In this document: piece after piece, positions 11,132 to 21,498 of the stretch
How the letters are laid out: every line of letters begins with the position of its first letter
Position numbering within the stretch: position 1 is the first letter of the stretch
Assembly: GCA_021613535.1 (NCBI GenBank)
Contig: CP075492.1
Location: 5,456,001 to 5,520,000 of the forward strand
DNA from: Adineta vaga
Lineage: Eukaryota > Rotifera
Length of the DNA: 64,000 nt
Reading direction: 5' to 3'
The notes under the pieces: model-generated
Told to the model about the DNA's origin: nothing
The model's database searches: none
What the model saw: the letters and a program-made list of their open reading frames with translations, nothing else
Program-made: the position numbers and the translations under genes

Positions 11132-11902
11132 TTACACTAAATACGGATCCATTTCAGCTGAATATGGATACGATTTAACTTTTCGAGCTTCAAGCATTTG
11201 ATTAATGAAATCAATTGCAATTGGACCTTCGATTGAATTGCTCCATCGTTTAACAACTCGTGACGAACAAACTTGTCTGAAGGCAGACGAAAGTTCATCA
11301 TAGTCATCGCTAAAGAAAATTATATAGGCAACAAGTCTTTGGAAAATTAGTACCTATTACCGTTTCGCTACTTGCTCACATGATTCAAATAAATTAAAAG
11401 CCGGTGGTTGTCCATGTTCTTCAATAAATATATTGATAAAATTCGACATTTCTTCTGAATCTTTTGATAAACTGCATAAATAAGCATGAAAATCATGTTT
11501 TGTCGTTCCTATTTCTGATCCACTTTTCAATTGAGATTCATGATGATGTTGTTGATGATGACGATGAAGCTTTGGACTTGTTGATAAAAATCGATTCATA
11601 TCTGGAAAGGGTACAGCAAAACGTTTCTCCCTAAGAATTGAAATCATCTTTCGTTTCAATCAAACAACAAACTTACGGTGAGAAATCTATTGTTTCAATA
11701 TTAGAAATATAAGAACATAGATGATCAATTTGACTAGACGATAAATTTTCAAGACTAAAACAATAGCAGTCTTCTATATATGTTCACTTTTCAAATGAAA
11801 AGATATTTACTTGGAACTGACAATCATTGGATAACTATGAATTGAAAAGAGTATTGCTGATAAAATAATCAATAATAAAGGTGAAAGAAAGGAAATCATC
11901 AT
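11132..11902 (-). CDS. Secreted protein with a dibasic site (propeptide-like), function unknown
   Basis: Four exons on the minus strand (11811-11902, 11677-11754, 11361-11630, 11132-11309) encode 205 residues. The N-terminus MMISFLSPLLLIILSAILF is a signal peptide, with a likely cleavage near the following SIHSYP. A KR pair follows at about residue 59 (SPEKRFAVPF), then a His-rich linker (HRHHQQHHH). A C-terminal part of about 110 residues has four cysteines and a second KR (VVKRWS). A signal peptide with dibasic sites fits a secreted hormone or growth-factor precursor, but no family is recognised and there are no repeated peptide units. All splice sites are GT-AG. It is convergent with the mannosidase gene, about 200 bp away. 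Confidence 0.7.
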
Positions 11903-12620
11903 GCTATTAATGTCAAGGATATAATCTTCAAAGAAAAAAGAATGAAAGAATAGTACAATATTGTAGCTCTGATTATAAATACAAACTATTGAAAATCAAC
12001 AAAATATATATATTCCCGTATGTGGTCTTCTCCATTATAATTTTTTTCTTCTTCTACTATTCAATTATTCATCTTCTCCGCCTTAACAAAAGTCAGTTGT
12101 TCGTGCATAATTTTAGTTTAACGAACGTTCGTTAGAAATAGCCAAGAGAATAATTGTTTTCGATCAGTTATTGTCTTGACGTCAATCTAGGAAACTATGC
12201 TGTATATAGTTACCTGATAGAATGGATTTTTTCTTCTTACTTGCCTAGTTATATATGAATACTGTATGTAAAACATTAAATAAATGCGTTCTTTAATAAA
12301 GATAGAAATGCAGAACATATGTTCATTTCCGTTTACTAGAAAAACCCCCGTTAATATATTCAAATCGTGTCGTAAATCGGAACGTCATGCATGTTAAGAA
12401 AAGAAAGCACTTCGCTTCCTCCTACGTTCTGATGATAAATTTAAAGAAAAAAAAATTGAATAGTCATCATTATTATCTATATAGAAATCAGAGATCGTAT
12501 GTTTGTTTTTAGCATTCTTAATTAGATTTTAATAATAAATGAGTATGGAAAATAGATACGTGTCAAATAATTCTATTTTCGAAAGGTCACTTTGTTTCTT
12601 TATAAAATAAAGTAAATCAG
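11903..12620. other. Intergenic region
   Basis: About 700 bp between the 5' end of one minus-strand gene and the 3' end of another. No gene, RNA or repeat that I can support. Confidence 0.5.
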
Positions 12621-13320
12621 TTAAGGAAGTATAGGATTAAGATCTAATAATGCATATTCATTCAATTCATTCAATGGTCGATTAATTGTTAAATATTCAT
12701 CAGCTGTTTCATCACCCATATGTGTCATTGTTTTTCCATTACCATCAAATAATTCATTTAAACCAATTTGATTATGTAGAAATGCTCGAACTTGTAATAA
12801 TGTGGGTGTATCTTTTAAACTTAAAAAACGATCATAATGCATATATCCATCTGATTTAGGTCCTAGATAATAGTTTTTAACAATAAGACCTTCAGGATCA
12901 ATATCTTGCATGGTCATCTGTTTCAATTCATTCGAATGACGATACCAAAACGATGAATCAATTTCTGGATAAGATTTTGATAATAATTCAAAGATATTAT
13001 CCCATGTAGCTAATTTAACTTCATCATCTGATGAAACTGAGAAAACAATTAATTTAAATTTTCGTTTGCCTTCTAATCGATGACGTATCCAGTCAAGGGT
13101 ATGTCCTGAATGAATTAACATCTCCAAATGAGACATATCGAGAAAATTTCGGTGTTCTATGATCAAATACCCATGAAAGACGTTTTATAGGATCATAAGA
13201 TAAACGAGAAAAATCCTCATCAGTGCAACCATGGGTTATACGACAATAAAGACCAGTCAAATCACAATTATCTGATAAAGAATTCGAACCGTTTCGAAAA
13301 GCCTGAATATATGCATTCAT
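12621..13320 (-). CDS. Unrecognised protein of 216 residues, two exons
   Basis: The ATG is at 13320 (minus strand). Two frames overlap near 13097-13166 and look like a frameshift. They join cleanly if a 49-nt GT-AG intron (13122-13170) is removed, giving exons 13171-13320 and 12621-13121. The intron length matches its neighbours, so I prefer this model to a broken gene. The protein has no signal peptide or membrane segment. It begins MNAYIQAFRNGSNSL, has three cysteines in its first 35 residues, then a mixed charged region (SGHTLDWIRHRLEGKRKFKL) and an acidic C-terminus. It is probably soluble. I do not recognise its family. Confidence 0.65.
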
Positions 13321-13881
13321 GTTATTGTTTTCTTTCTTTCTTTGACAACAAGCAATAGAGTATGATTATGATTTATTTGATTGCACGGTTACATATAGCA
13401 TTGTGTGCTGTAAGATGTCACTAATAACAAAGGAGAAAAATGATTAATAATCTGCTATAAATATATGTCAGTAATAGAGTTACCTGTCATATCCTTATTC
13501 TCATGGCTATATGAATACGATTTACATCACGGGACAGAAACAACGTCGAAATTGATCTTTTTTATTTTTTATTTTTCTTGTTTCAATTGCCATAAATGAA
13601 TTTATTGTCTATGGTTGCTTAGCAACAATCATGGACTAATCAAATCTATTGATACAATAAATATATTTTATGAATCAAAATTTAGTACTAATTTCTTTCA
13701 ATTATTTCCGAATAAACAATTATTTTTTCATTAAAATTTCAATTTATTTTTCTAGTATGACTCATATATCCTATTCCTCCATATTGTATGTAACAACTGA
13801 TATTCGTCTTGTTTTTGTTGTCTAAACTAAACTATTTTTACGATTATACAATATTATTTATAGCAATATAAAAAGAAAACT
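13321..13881. other. Intergenic region between divergent genes
   Basis: About 560 bp separating a minus-strand gene from a plus-strand gene, so it probably carries promoters for both. It is very AT-rich. I see no specific site. Confidence 0.45.
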
Positions 13882-14455
13882 ATGGCTGCCGCTCAACGAA
13901 GTCTTTTGGATACAATTGCTGCTGAAGGTGTTCATGTAAAGAAAACGCTTTTTTTTTTCTTTGTCATATATTTGTTTTCTTTTAGTTCGCAATATGGTCA
14001 TCAATCATGAGTGTTGGTGGTGGTTTAGGAGAAATCTTCGTCAATCACGATGCTCGTATGCATATCGCCGGTGAACATGCTATACCAGAACTTCTTGAAG
14101 CACATAAACGATCAAAATATTTAACAAATTTAATGTTACTTGTCAGTGGTGTTTCCGGTGCGTTAGCATATCAACAAACAAAAGATAACTATTGGCTTAT
14201 TGGTTCAGGATTAATGCTCGGTAAGATTTTGAATCGATTTATTGATGCAAAAATTGACTGATGTTTTATTTAGCTGGTATTCCATATTGTGCATTAGTCG
14301 AATATCCAGTTGCTGAACAACTTAAATTTTTAACACTTGATGCTAAATCTGAAAAAGCTAAAACCTTATTAGCTTCATGGGGTGGTATTCAACTCGGTAA
14401 ACTTGCATTAGCTGTTGGCGGTGCCACAATTTTCTACTGGTTTGCTCGCCGTTAA
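13882..14455 (+). CDS. DUF1772-like small multi-pass membrane protein
   Basis: Three exons (13882-13935, 13986-14220, 14274-14455) give 156 residues. Four hydrophobic stretches are visible: around FAIWSSIMSVGGGL, LMLLVSGVSGALAY, WLIGSGLMLAGIPYCAL and LGKLALAVGGATIFYWF. The segment after the third, ending in a K-F-L-T-L-D and SEKAKTLLASWG pattern, resembles the DUF1772/anthrone-oxygenase-like family, in which a Pro-x2-Asn-type loop is followed by a D-x-A-x-A-x-x-L-x-x-W helix. Members are small four-helix membrane proteins with few characterised functions. Assignment is by pattern only. It sits 165 bp upstream of the METTL25 gene on the same strand. Confidence 0.6.
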
Positions 14456-14620
14456 ATTTGAGCAATCAATAGAATTTTATCTAATCTAGCAGATTGTCTC
14501 ACACTTCTCCTCTTCTTCTTTTTATATGTTACTATGTATTCGTGCCAGTTTAGATCTTTGAATAAAAATATAAACTATAGAATAAACATTGTAGATAAGA
14601 AGATAAAAAAAAATATTCAA

Positions 14621-16220
14621 ATGACGGAAGAACTTCTGATCGGTATGCATAATTTTCTTCAGCCATATTTACCACTATTAAATTCTCATAATGTTGATTA
14701 TTTAATTCGTGATCATTGGCATACTTATGTACCTGAATGGATTCGACAAGAAGAAAGAATTAATCTCTATGATTTATTTGAACAACGATATCAAGAATGT
14801 TCACCAGCGAGAAGTTTATTAGAAGAATTTATTGATGATATTATCGTATGGAGAAAGAAAATTGAACAAATAACATATACACGTGAGAAATTTCAAGAAG
14901 AAATATTACTAGAAAAAGCGTCACCAAAATCATATAAATGTATTAGTCGAACGTTTATGAGTGAAAAAAAAGAACATGAAGTAGATATTTTAGCTCCTGT
15001 TATAAATCAAATTGCTAATATTGCGAATGCGGAATCAGTAAATCTCTATTCATAAAAAGAAAAACGTACTATTTTCATATTACTCTCATTATGTTTAGAT
15101 CATTGATTATGGAAGTGGTCGTGGTTATCTTGGTGTACAAATATCTCAGGATTATAAACGAAATGTTCTTGGAATTGAATCTTGTGAAGCAACTGTTCAT
15201 AGTGGTGAACGACGAATTGAACTTTTATCAAAATATCAAAAAGAATCGACGAATGATCCACAATATAAAACAACATCAACTATTGTTACAAGTGAAACAA
15301 ATTTTGAAAATCTATTCTATCAAACCTTTCATTCTCATTCGTCATCATTTCTTCTCTGTGGTTTGCATGCATGTGGATCTTTATCTTGTTCATTGATCTA
15401 TCATTATGTTGAAAAATCAACTGTCCATGCAATTGTCAATGTAGCATGTTGTTATCATTTATTAGAAGAAAAATTCTCTCCAAATCCTTTTACTAGTAAG
15501 TAACGATATATAAAAAGACAAAAAAAAAACGATAGAAATAGAGAAAGCATTTTTTAGATCGTTGTAATGAAAATGATCCCTGTAGTTTTCCATTGAGTCG
15601 TCGATTAATTGCTGAAAGAATAAAACTAGGACGAAATGCACGAATGCTTGCAGTACAATCATTTGAAAGAAATAAAGCTGATCAAGTAAGAGAATAATAT
15701 TGAAATTAATCTTTTATTTATTTTTGTTTCTGACATAGACATTAAATGCTGGTTTATGGTATCGAGCATTGATGCAAGTTATTCTTGTAGAAATTTATGA
15801 TTTAAAATCGGGTTTAGACGATATTAAATTAGGTAAACTTAATCGTCGACCATTAACATTCGAAGAATATGTTTGGAAAGCCGTAGATAAATTGAAATTA
15901 GATAAAACAAAAGTAAGATATTATCATATTTGTTTTTTCGACATAATATTTTTGTTAACATATTATAGATAACAGCAAATATCATTGATGATTATTGGAG
16001 ACGTTATGAAACTCAACATCTTCAATTACATACATTTATTCAATTAAAAGTTTTATTTTCAAGTTTAATTGAAATGATGATTCTACTTGATCGACTTCTA
16101 TTTCTTCAAGAATCCGTCATTAACATTCCATCGGCATCATCTTATTTAGTAGCACTTTTTGATCCGATTAAATCACCACGTCGTTGGTGTTTAATTTCAA
16201 TAAAATCACAAAATTTGTAA
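14621..16220 (+). CDS. METTL25-family methyltransferase-like protein
   Basis: Five exons (14621-15037, 15099-15495, 15558-15685, 15739-15912, 15969-16220) give 455 residues. I chose the ATG at 14621; the frame stays open to an earlier ATG at 14534, but that stretch is Lys/Asn-rich and looks like leader sequence. Just after the first intron is the SAM-binding motif IIDYGSGRGYLG. Further on is LLCGLHACGSLS, and then IVNVACCYHLLEEK, both hallmarks of the METTL25/METTL25B (RRNAD1) group. These proteins have a Rossmann methyltransferase fold. The substrate should be treated as unknown here. All junctions are GT-AG with 53-63-nt introns. The next gene begins only 39 bp downstream. Confidence 0.85.
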
Positions 16221-16242
16221 AATGAACTGATTATTCATTTCT

Positions 16243-16259
16243 TTCAATTTCTTTTTCAG
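16243..16259 (+). promoter_or_regulatory. Splice-acceptor-like tract abutting the RABGGTB start codon
   Basis: The 39 bp between the two genes ends in a pyrimidine-rich run and CAG (TTCTTTTTCAG) immediately before the ATG at 16260. No upstream 5' exon fits inside the gap. This is what a spliced-leader trans-splice acceptor in an operon would look like. It could instead be the acceptor of a 5'UTR intron reaching back into the upstream gene. Confidence 0.5.
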
Positions 16260-17279
16260 ATGGGTACACCACAACGTGATGTTACGGTCGATTATTCGAC
16301 AGCACAAAAAGAACTTCTAATTGAAAAACATTGTGCTTTTCTAATTGGTTATGGACAATCACATAGTACCTATCAATACGGTATAACAGATTATCTTCGT
16401 ATGAGTGGAGTCTATTGGCTTTGTACATGTCTTGATTTACTTCATGCATTGGATAGAATGGATCGTAATTTTATTCTTGATTTTATACAAAAATGTCATG
16501 ATAAAACATCCGGTGGATATTCACCTTGTCCAAATCATGATCCACACTTATTATATACATTATCAGCTGTGCAATTATTAGTTCAATTAGATCGAATGGA
16601 TTTGATTGATAAAGAAAGTTTATGTTCATATATAAAAAAATTACAGCAAGAAGATGGAAGTTTTGTTGGTGATCAATGGGGTGAAATTGATACACGATTT
16701 TCATTCTGTGCCATCGCATGTTTAAAATTAATCGATTCATTAAATGTAATCGATATCGACCGGGCAACAGATTTTATTATGAGTTGTTTAAATTTCGATG
16801 GAGGTTTTGGTTGTATACCTGGTGCAGAATCCCATGCTGGACAAATTTATTGTTGTCTAGGATTTCTATCGCTTGTACAACGTCTTGATCAATTAGATTT
16901 ATCAACAAGAAACATGTTAGCTTGGTGGTTATGCGAAAGACAATTAGAAAGATCTGGTGGATTGAATGGACGTCCGGAAAAATTACCTGATGTTTGTTAT
17001 TCTTGGTGGGTTTTAGCATCATTGAAAATTCTTGGAAAAATTCAATGGATTAATCGTGAAAAATTGAGTCAATTTATTTTAGCTGCTCAAGATGATGAAA
17101 CAGGTGGCTGTGCTGATCGACCAGGAAATATACCGGATCCATTTCATACATTATTTGGTGTTGCCGGTTTATCTTTATTGAATATATTGAATGAGAATAC
17201 AATTCAAAAAGTCAATCCTGTTCTATGCATGCCAGAATATGTGATTCAAAGACGAGGAATCGAAATGCAATTATTATAA
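16260..17279 (+). CDS. RABGGTB: Rab geranylgeranyltransferase (GGTase-II) beta subunit
   Basis: Single exon, 339 residues, close to the length of animal RABGGTB. It begins MGTPQRDV, as the human protein begins MGTPQKDV, which supports the start. Prenyltransferase repeats follow in order: GGYSPCPNHDPHLLYTLSA, EDGSFVGDQWGEIDTRFSFC, FDGGFGCIPGAESHAGQIYC, SGGLNGRPEKLPDVCYSWW and DETGGCADRPGNIPDPFHT. The zinc ligands of the family (Asp and Cys in LPDVCYSWW, His in DPFHT) are present. With the alpha subunit and the Rab escort protein it attaches geranylgeranyl groups to Rab GTPases in the cytosol. The lack of introns, and the acceptor-like sequence at its ATG, set it apart from its neighbours. Confidence 0.95.
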   Translation: MGTPQRDVTVDYSTAQKELLIEKHCAFLIGYGQSHSTYQYGITDYLRMSGVYWLCTCLDLLHALDRMDRNFILDFIQKCHDKTSGGYSPCPNHDPHLLYTLSAVQLLVQLDRMDLIDKESLCSYIKKLQQEDGSFVGDQWGEIDTRFSFCAIACLKLIDSLNVIDIDRATDFIMSCLNFDGGFGCIPGAESHAGQIYCCLGFLSLVQRLDQLDLSTRNMLAWWLCERQLERSGGLNGRPEKLPDVCYSWWVLASLKILGKIQWINREKLSQFILAAQDDETGGCADRPGNIPDPFHTLFGVAGLSLLNILNENTIQKVNPVLCMPEYVIQRRGIEMQLL

Positions 17280-17895
17280 ACATTGATTTTAATTTCAAAT
17301 CTATTTTATTGTTTTTTTTTAAACTAGATAAAATTTCATATAGAAATCTAATCTAGAAGACATTTAACGACCTACTTCAATTGAAAATAATCCTTGATTA
17401 GTTGTACAATACCGTAAAGTCATTGTCATCACGTCTACAACATTTCTCATCATCACGTATTGGCCATGAAAGGCTTTAGATGTTGTTGACATCTCGATAT
17501 CGAAAAGAAAAAGTTATATCTACGCATTTTCAATTATCAAAGGTTAAAAGTATTAATCTATCAATTTTTCTAGGGTAATGTAGTTCGTGTATCGTTTAGT
17601 TAATCTCGATTGTAGGCCGATTTCAAACATATCAATACAGGCGCCATAGATTTCCTAACATTTCTTTCTGTCGAAGTTAGATAATCCACCGACATATAGA
17701 CATCAATACAAAGTGCATTGTCGTGACTTTTCATTTATCGATGAAGACAAAGAAGAAGAAGCGAAAAAACAACAAGACCTTCATCTGAGGAAATTGTTAA
17801 TCATATATAAATATTCGTCAAAGATGTAACTGATCGTTTGATTTGATAATTTCTCGTTTCTATTAACAATAACAATAACAAGACAAGCTTTTGTG
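17280..17895. other. Intergenic region
   Basis: About 600 bp with no supportable gene, RNA or repeat. Confidence 0.5.
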
Positions 17896-19675
17896 ATGTT
17901 ATTCATAGTGATTGCAGCACTTTTGAGCCATGGTATCTATTCATTACCAGCAATCAATTTTACAGATAATGCTGACCAGTAGAAATGATTAAAACATTGA
18001 GCGAAGCTCTCATAGCTCCAAATGAACAACAAGCAGGTCAAGTTGATTCGAGAGGTACGATTCAAATACAAATATCAGAAATCTATATCTATCTCATTCT
18101 TTAGGATTTTACTATCCATATCCATACAATAATGTCAATTGGTATAACTTTCCTTATTTATGGCCTGCTGTAGCTGGTGGTCTTCTTGCCCCTACTGCAC
18201 CACTCGCAGGTCTTGGTGCATCATTAACAGGTTTAGGAACTGGATGTCCAACAGGTTTATGTCCAAGTGGTGCGAGCTGTTCGCAATTATCTGGTCAATG
18301 GCAATGTGGATGTGGTGTCAATGGCTGTGTTGGTAGTAAGTAATCTATTTATTTATTTATTTATTCAGTTTTATTTGATAATTGTAAATTATTAAATTTC
18401 ATTAAGAGAGAAGTTTCTTTTTCTCGAAGTTTTTCTTGAATATTTTCATTATGTTGAGAAAGATATTCTTGTGAAACTTCAGCAAAAATTTGTTGGATTT
18501 GTTCGCGTGATACATTAGGATATTGACGACTGATACCATCAATCATTCCGATTATATCAAGACTTGTATCATCGTTAGAAGTAGTTGTTGATGCGTCTTG
18601 TGCAGTTTGATCATCGCCTGTTGTTTCTTTGATCGTTGGAATTTTTAGAATAAATTCACGATGAACAGAGACAGGTAAACCTTCCGTAAGTGGATAGGGA
18701 AATATAGGTTCTTCGAATAGATGAAAATCGAGCTAGAAGACAAAGAAAACCGTAGTTTTTTCTGTATACAATAAATGTCATGTTTACTGTTCGAATTTCT
18801 TCTAATGTTTCGATTTCTTCTGGTTTCTCTTCGAGTAATGTTTCATAGAGATGACGATGTTGAAAAATAATTTGAATAACATAATCAATTACTTTTGGAT
18901 AGAGATGTGAACTGAAAGCCACTGGTTTTTTCGGCGTTTTTTCACCCATAAGAATTGAACATGAATGTATGAATGCTTCATTCAATTTTATTGGATTTGT
19001 TTTATCAGTTCGTTCGATTTGACATAACAGACCGTGAATTAATGTCAGCATACAAATCGTTTGTTTCGGTGTATAATTTGCACGAAGTAAATCACTTAGA
19101 AATGATGTATATAGATCCACTAATGATTCATCACGATATGTTTCACGTTTGAAAAATGTTTGAGAATTCACTTTAAGAATATGATCAAGAACAAATTGTT
19201 CGAGTTGAACAGGAAGTGGTGAATTTCCTTGATTATCATCAAATAATTGTTTTAATTGTTCCGTAGTTATAAGAGAATGAGTGAGAAAATCATTGATTGT
19301 TTCTAATTGAAATAGATTGATATCCGCAATAGCGACAAACATTATTTCATGTATTCAATGTGTCTGCTTACCAATACAACTTTCTTTTTCTCATTCTTCT
19401 TTTCGTTGTTGTTGTTCTTGTTTACCTAGGCAACCGATTGGAGGAGGTCGACAATATTTCTAATGTCATTTTTTTTCTTTTCTATTTTAGTTCAAAATCC
19501 TTGCGGCATCTATGGCCGATATTATTTTCCTTATTATCCTGATGCATCACGATTTATTCAATGTGATCAAACAGGTGTCTTCTGGATTCGTAAATGTGCA
19601 CCTGGTACAATCTTTGATCCTAAGATAGGTGTCTGCAATTATCCACCTGTCGTTGTCGAAACTGGCAAAAAATAA
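17896..19675 (+). CDS. Secreted chitin-binding (peritrophin-A/CBM14) protein whose intron holds another gene
   Basis: The model joins 17896-17932, 17980-18054, 18105-18335 and 19491-19675; all phases agree. The start MLFIVIAALLSHGIYSLPA looks like a signal peptide. The middle has a Tyr/Pro/Asn-rich segment, a Gly/Leu/Ala-rich segment, and a six-cysteine cluster (CPTGLCPSGASC, then CGCGVNGC). The last exon is a CBM14-type domain: NPCGIYGRYYFPYYPDASRF, IQCDQTGVFWIRKCAPGTIFD and VCNYPP. Such domains bind chitin in cuticle, jaws or gut linings. Two doubts remain. The first junction uses a 47-nt intron that removes part of a natural-looking signal region, so a 1-nt frameshift near 17977 is the alternative. 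The 1,155-nt third intron could instead separate two genes. Confidence 0.55.
18361..19342 (-). CDS. Possible CABCOCO1-like ciliary protein, nested in an intron
   Basis: Two minus-strand exons (18788-19342, 18361-18732) with a 55-nt intron give 308 residues. The protein is soluble and helical. The region around DYVIQIIFQHRHLYETLLEE, followed by an acidic EEIETLEEI stretch and FPYPLTEG, resembles the animal cilia-associated CABCOCO1 (C10orf107/DUF4508) pattern of an FQHY-LYE helix. The C-terminus is a charged coiled-coil-like helix (SREQIQQIFAEVSQEYLSQ). The whole gene lies between the third and fourth exons of the plus-strand chitin-binding gene, and its stop codon is 26 bp from that gene's splice donor. 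The identification is tentative. The coding status is secure. Confidence 0.6.
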
Positions 19676-19981
19676 AGCAAAAAAATATAGAAACTCTTTG
19701 AAATGAACATTTCGCATTTTTCATATCTTTTTTTCCAATTAATACTAAAATAAAACGTAGAGTCATATAGTTAACGTCGGAACTCATCTCTGAGAATCGT
19801 ATGATTTTATTATCAAAATAAAAAGGAAAAAATAGAAACTTAATCAATTCTACCATATTCATTTTTACACGCATCTATTTGGTTTCGAATTCAATAAAAA
19901 AACAATGTAATCAATTCTTACTTGTCTTTCAATTGAATATAAAGGCATGTTATTTAGTTATTAGAAGTTTTTTTTTCAAAT

Positions 19982-21315
19982 ATGTCGCACGATCGATCTT
20001 TTTCAAATAGAAACCTACCATCTGGCGGAGTTGTCTATGTACCACCTACCTATCAACCTGAGCTATTTCCAATGAGAAATGGACATATACCGCCTTCAAA
20101 TCCTACTACTCTTCCATTAAAAAATAATCGAGTAGTACCACCAACTTATTCTCAAGATTATAATTCGTATGGACAACCGAATAATTGTAGGTATCATCTT
20201 ATTTCTGTTGAGTTGCTGATGATATTTCCTTTTTTTCTCTTACTCTTCTCAAAAAGCATATGAAAGTCCAGTATCAATTACACCAACCAAACCACTGATT
20301 CCAACATCACGAGTATATCCACAAAGACAATCGATGATGAATCCAATAAATCCATTTGTATCAGATAATAATCATTCATATAATGATTCTGAATACAACC
20401 AGCAACCAGTAAAAACGTCTTGGTGGTCGAAAGGATTATGTTTTGGTTTAACACGTCTAAGTGGTGGAATTCTATTTGGTACAATGCTATTTCTTTCTTT
20501 CGCAGCAATTGCTGGTCTTATTATATCAGTTGTTTTATATATGAAAGGCAATTAAAGTCCCTTATTCTAAACATCTAGAGTAATCAATTGTTTTCTATTT
20601 AGATAGTACCGTTGATCCACAATGGAAAATTCTTGGTATGGTCGTCAGTTCTGTGATGATAATAACAGTACTTGTCACTTTACTTATCTTTATTTATTGT
20701 TACAAAAAAGGACATATTATGTTGAATAATAATGAAAATAATCAAGGTCAACATTTTCAACAACCAAATAATTATAATCAATCACGAATACCGCCCTATG
20801 GTGGTTATGGACCAATTGAAAATGGTACACCTTCGCCAAGATCTGAAAATACGGTTCAAGTTCGAGATAAATTAACAAATACAGAAAAAACAATTTCTTC
20901 TCTACGACATCGAGATTATAAACGAGGCGTATGGCCAGGAGTGAATGCGTATGGTGGCATATCACATCGTCCAGTAGAACCACCAAGAATGGCTCATCGT
21001 ATTACACAAGCATTACCAAATGATATTGATCAATCTTTCTCTTCAAGAAGAAATCAACAATTATTCGGTGGCCGTCCAGTTGCATCACAACCAAACTATG
21101 AAATAATTGAAGAAATATATGAAACATCACGAAAACGAAAACCTGATGAATATATAGAATATATTGAATTACCTAAGCAAAGCAAACGTGAACAACCAGG
21201 TGCAATTTTACCAAAACCAAGATACGGTGATATTGTTGTCAAACATGTCAAAGTCATCGAGGAAGCAAATGATGATGGTGATGGTAGTTACAATACGGAT
21301 CATTTTTATCAATAA
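19982..21315 (+). CDS. Proline/asparagine-rich two-TM protein with a GC-AG intron
   Basis: Exons 19982-20186, 20257-20547 and 20603-21315 give 402 residues. The N-terminal 130 residues are Pro/Tyr/Asn-rich (PPTYQPELFP, PPTYSQDY). A first membrane segment (GTMLFLSFAAIAGLIISVVL) is followed by a short loop and a second (ILGMVVSSVMIITVLVTLLI). The rest is a long cytosol-type tail, Pro/Asn-rich then Arg/Lys/Glu-rich. Keeping the frame through the second membrane segment requires an intron with donor AAAG/GCAATT and acceptor TTTAG, a GC-AG intron of 55 nt. Without it the protein ends after the first segment. I do not recognise the family. It may be a membrane scaffold or shell/cuticle-type protein. 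Confidence 0.65.
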
Positions 21316-21498
21316 AAAGACTAACTTATTTTTCTGCTTTCATTTAAATGTAAAAAAATAATAAATAAGTACGACATCTTTTATCCTCTCTTTTCGTTGA
21401 TTGATCAGTATACCAATAAGAGAATTCTACTTACGAAATTTTCTTTCTATCTATCTATCTGACATGGCATCATTTACATTGATTGTATATTTTGTAAG

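Noticed and set aside
13097-13170. Apparent frameshift between two overlapping minus-strand frames
   Set aside because: A 49-nt GT-AG intron at 13122-13170 joins the frames exactly in phase, in line with the other introns in the window.
14534-14620. N-terminal extension of the METTL25 gene
   Set aside because: The stretch is open but Lys/Asn-rich and AT-rich like leader sequence; the ATG at 14621 starts the conserved part.
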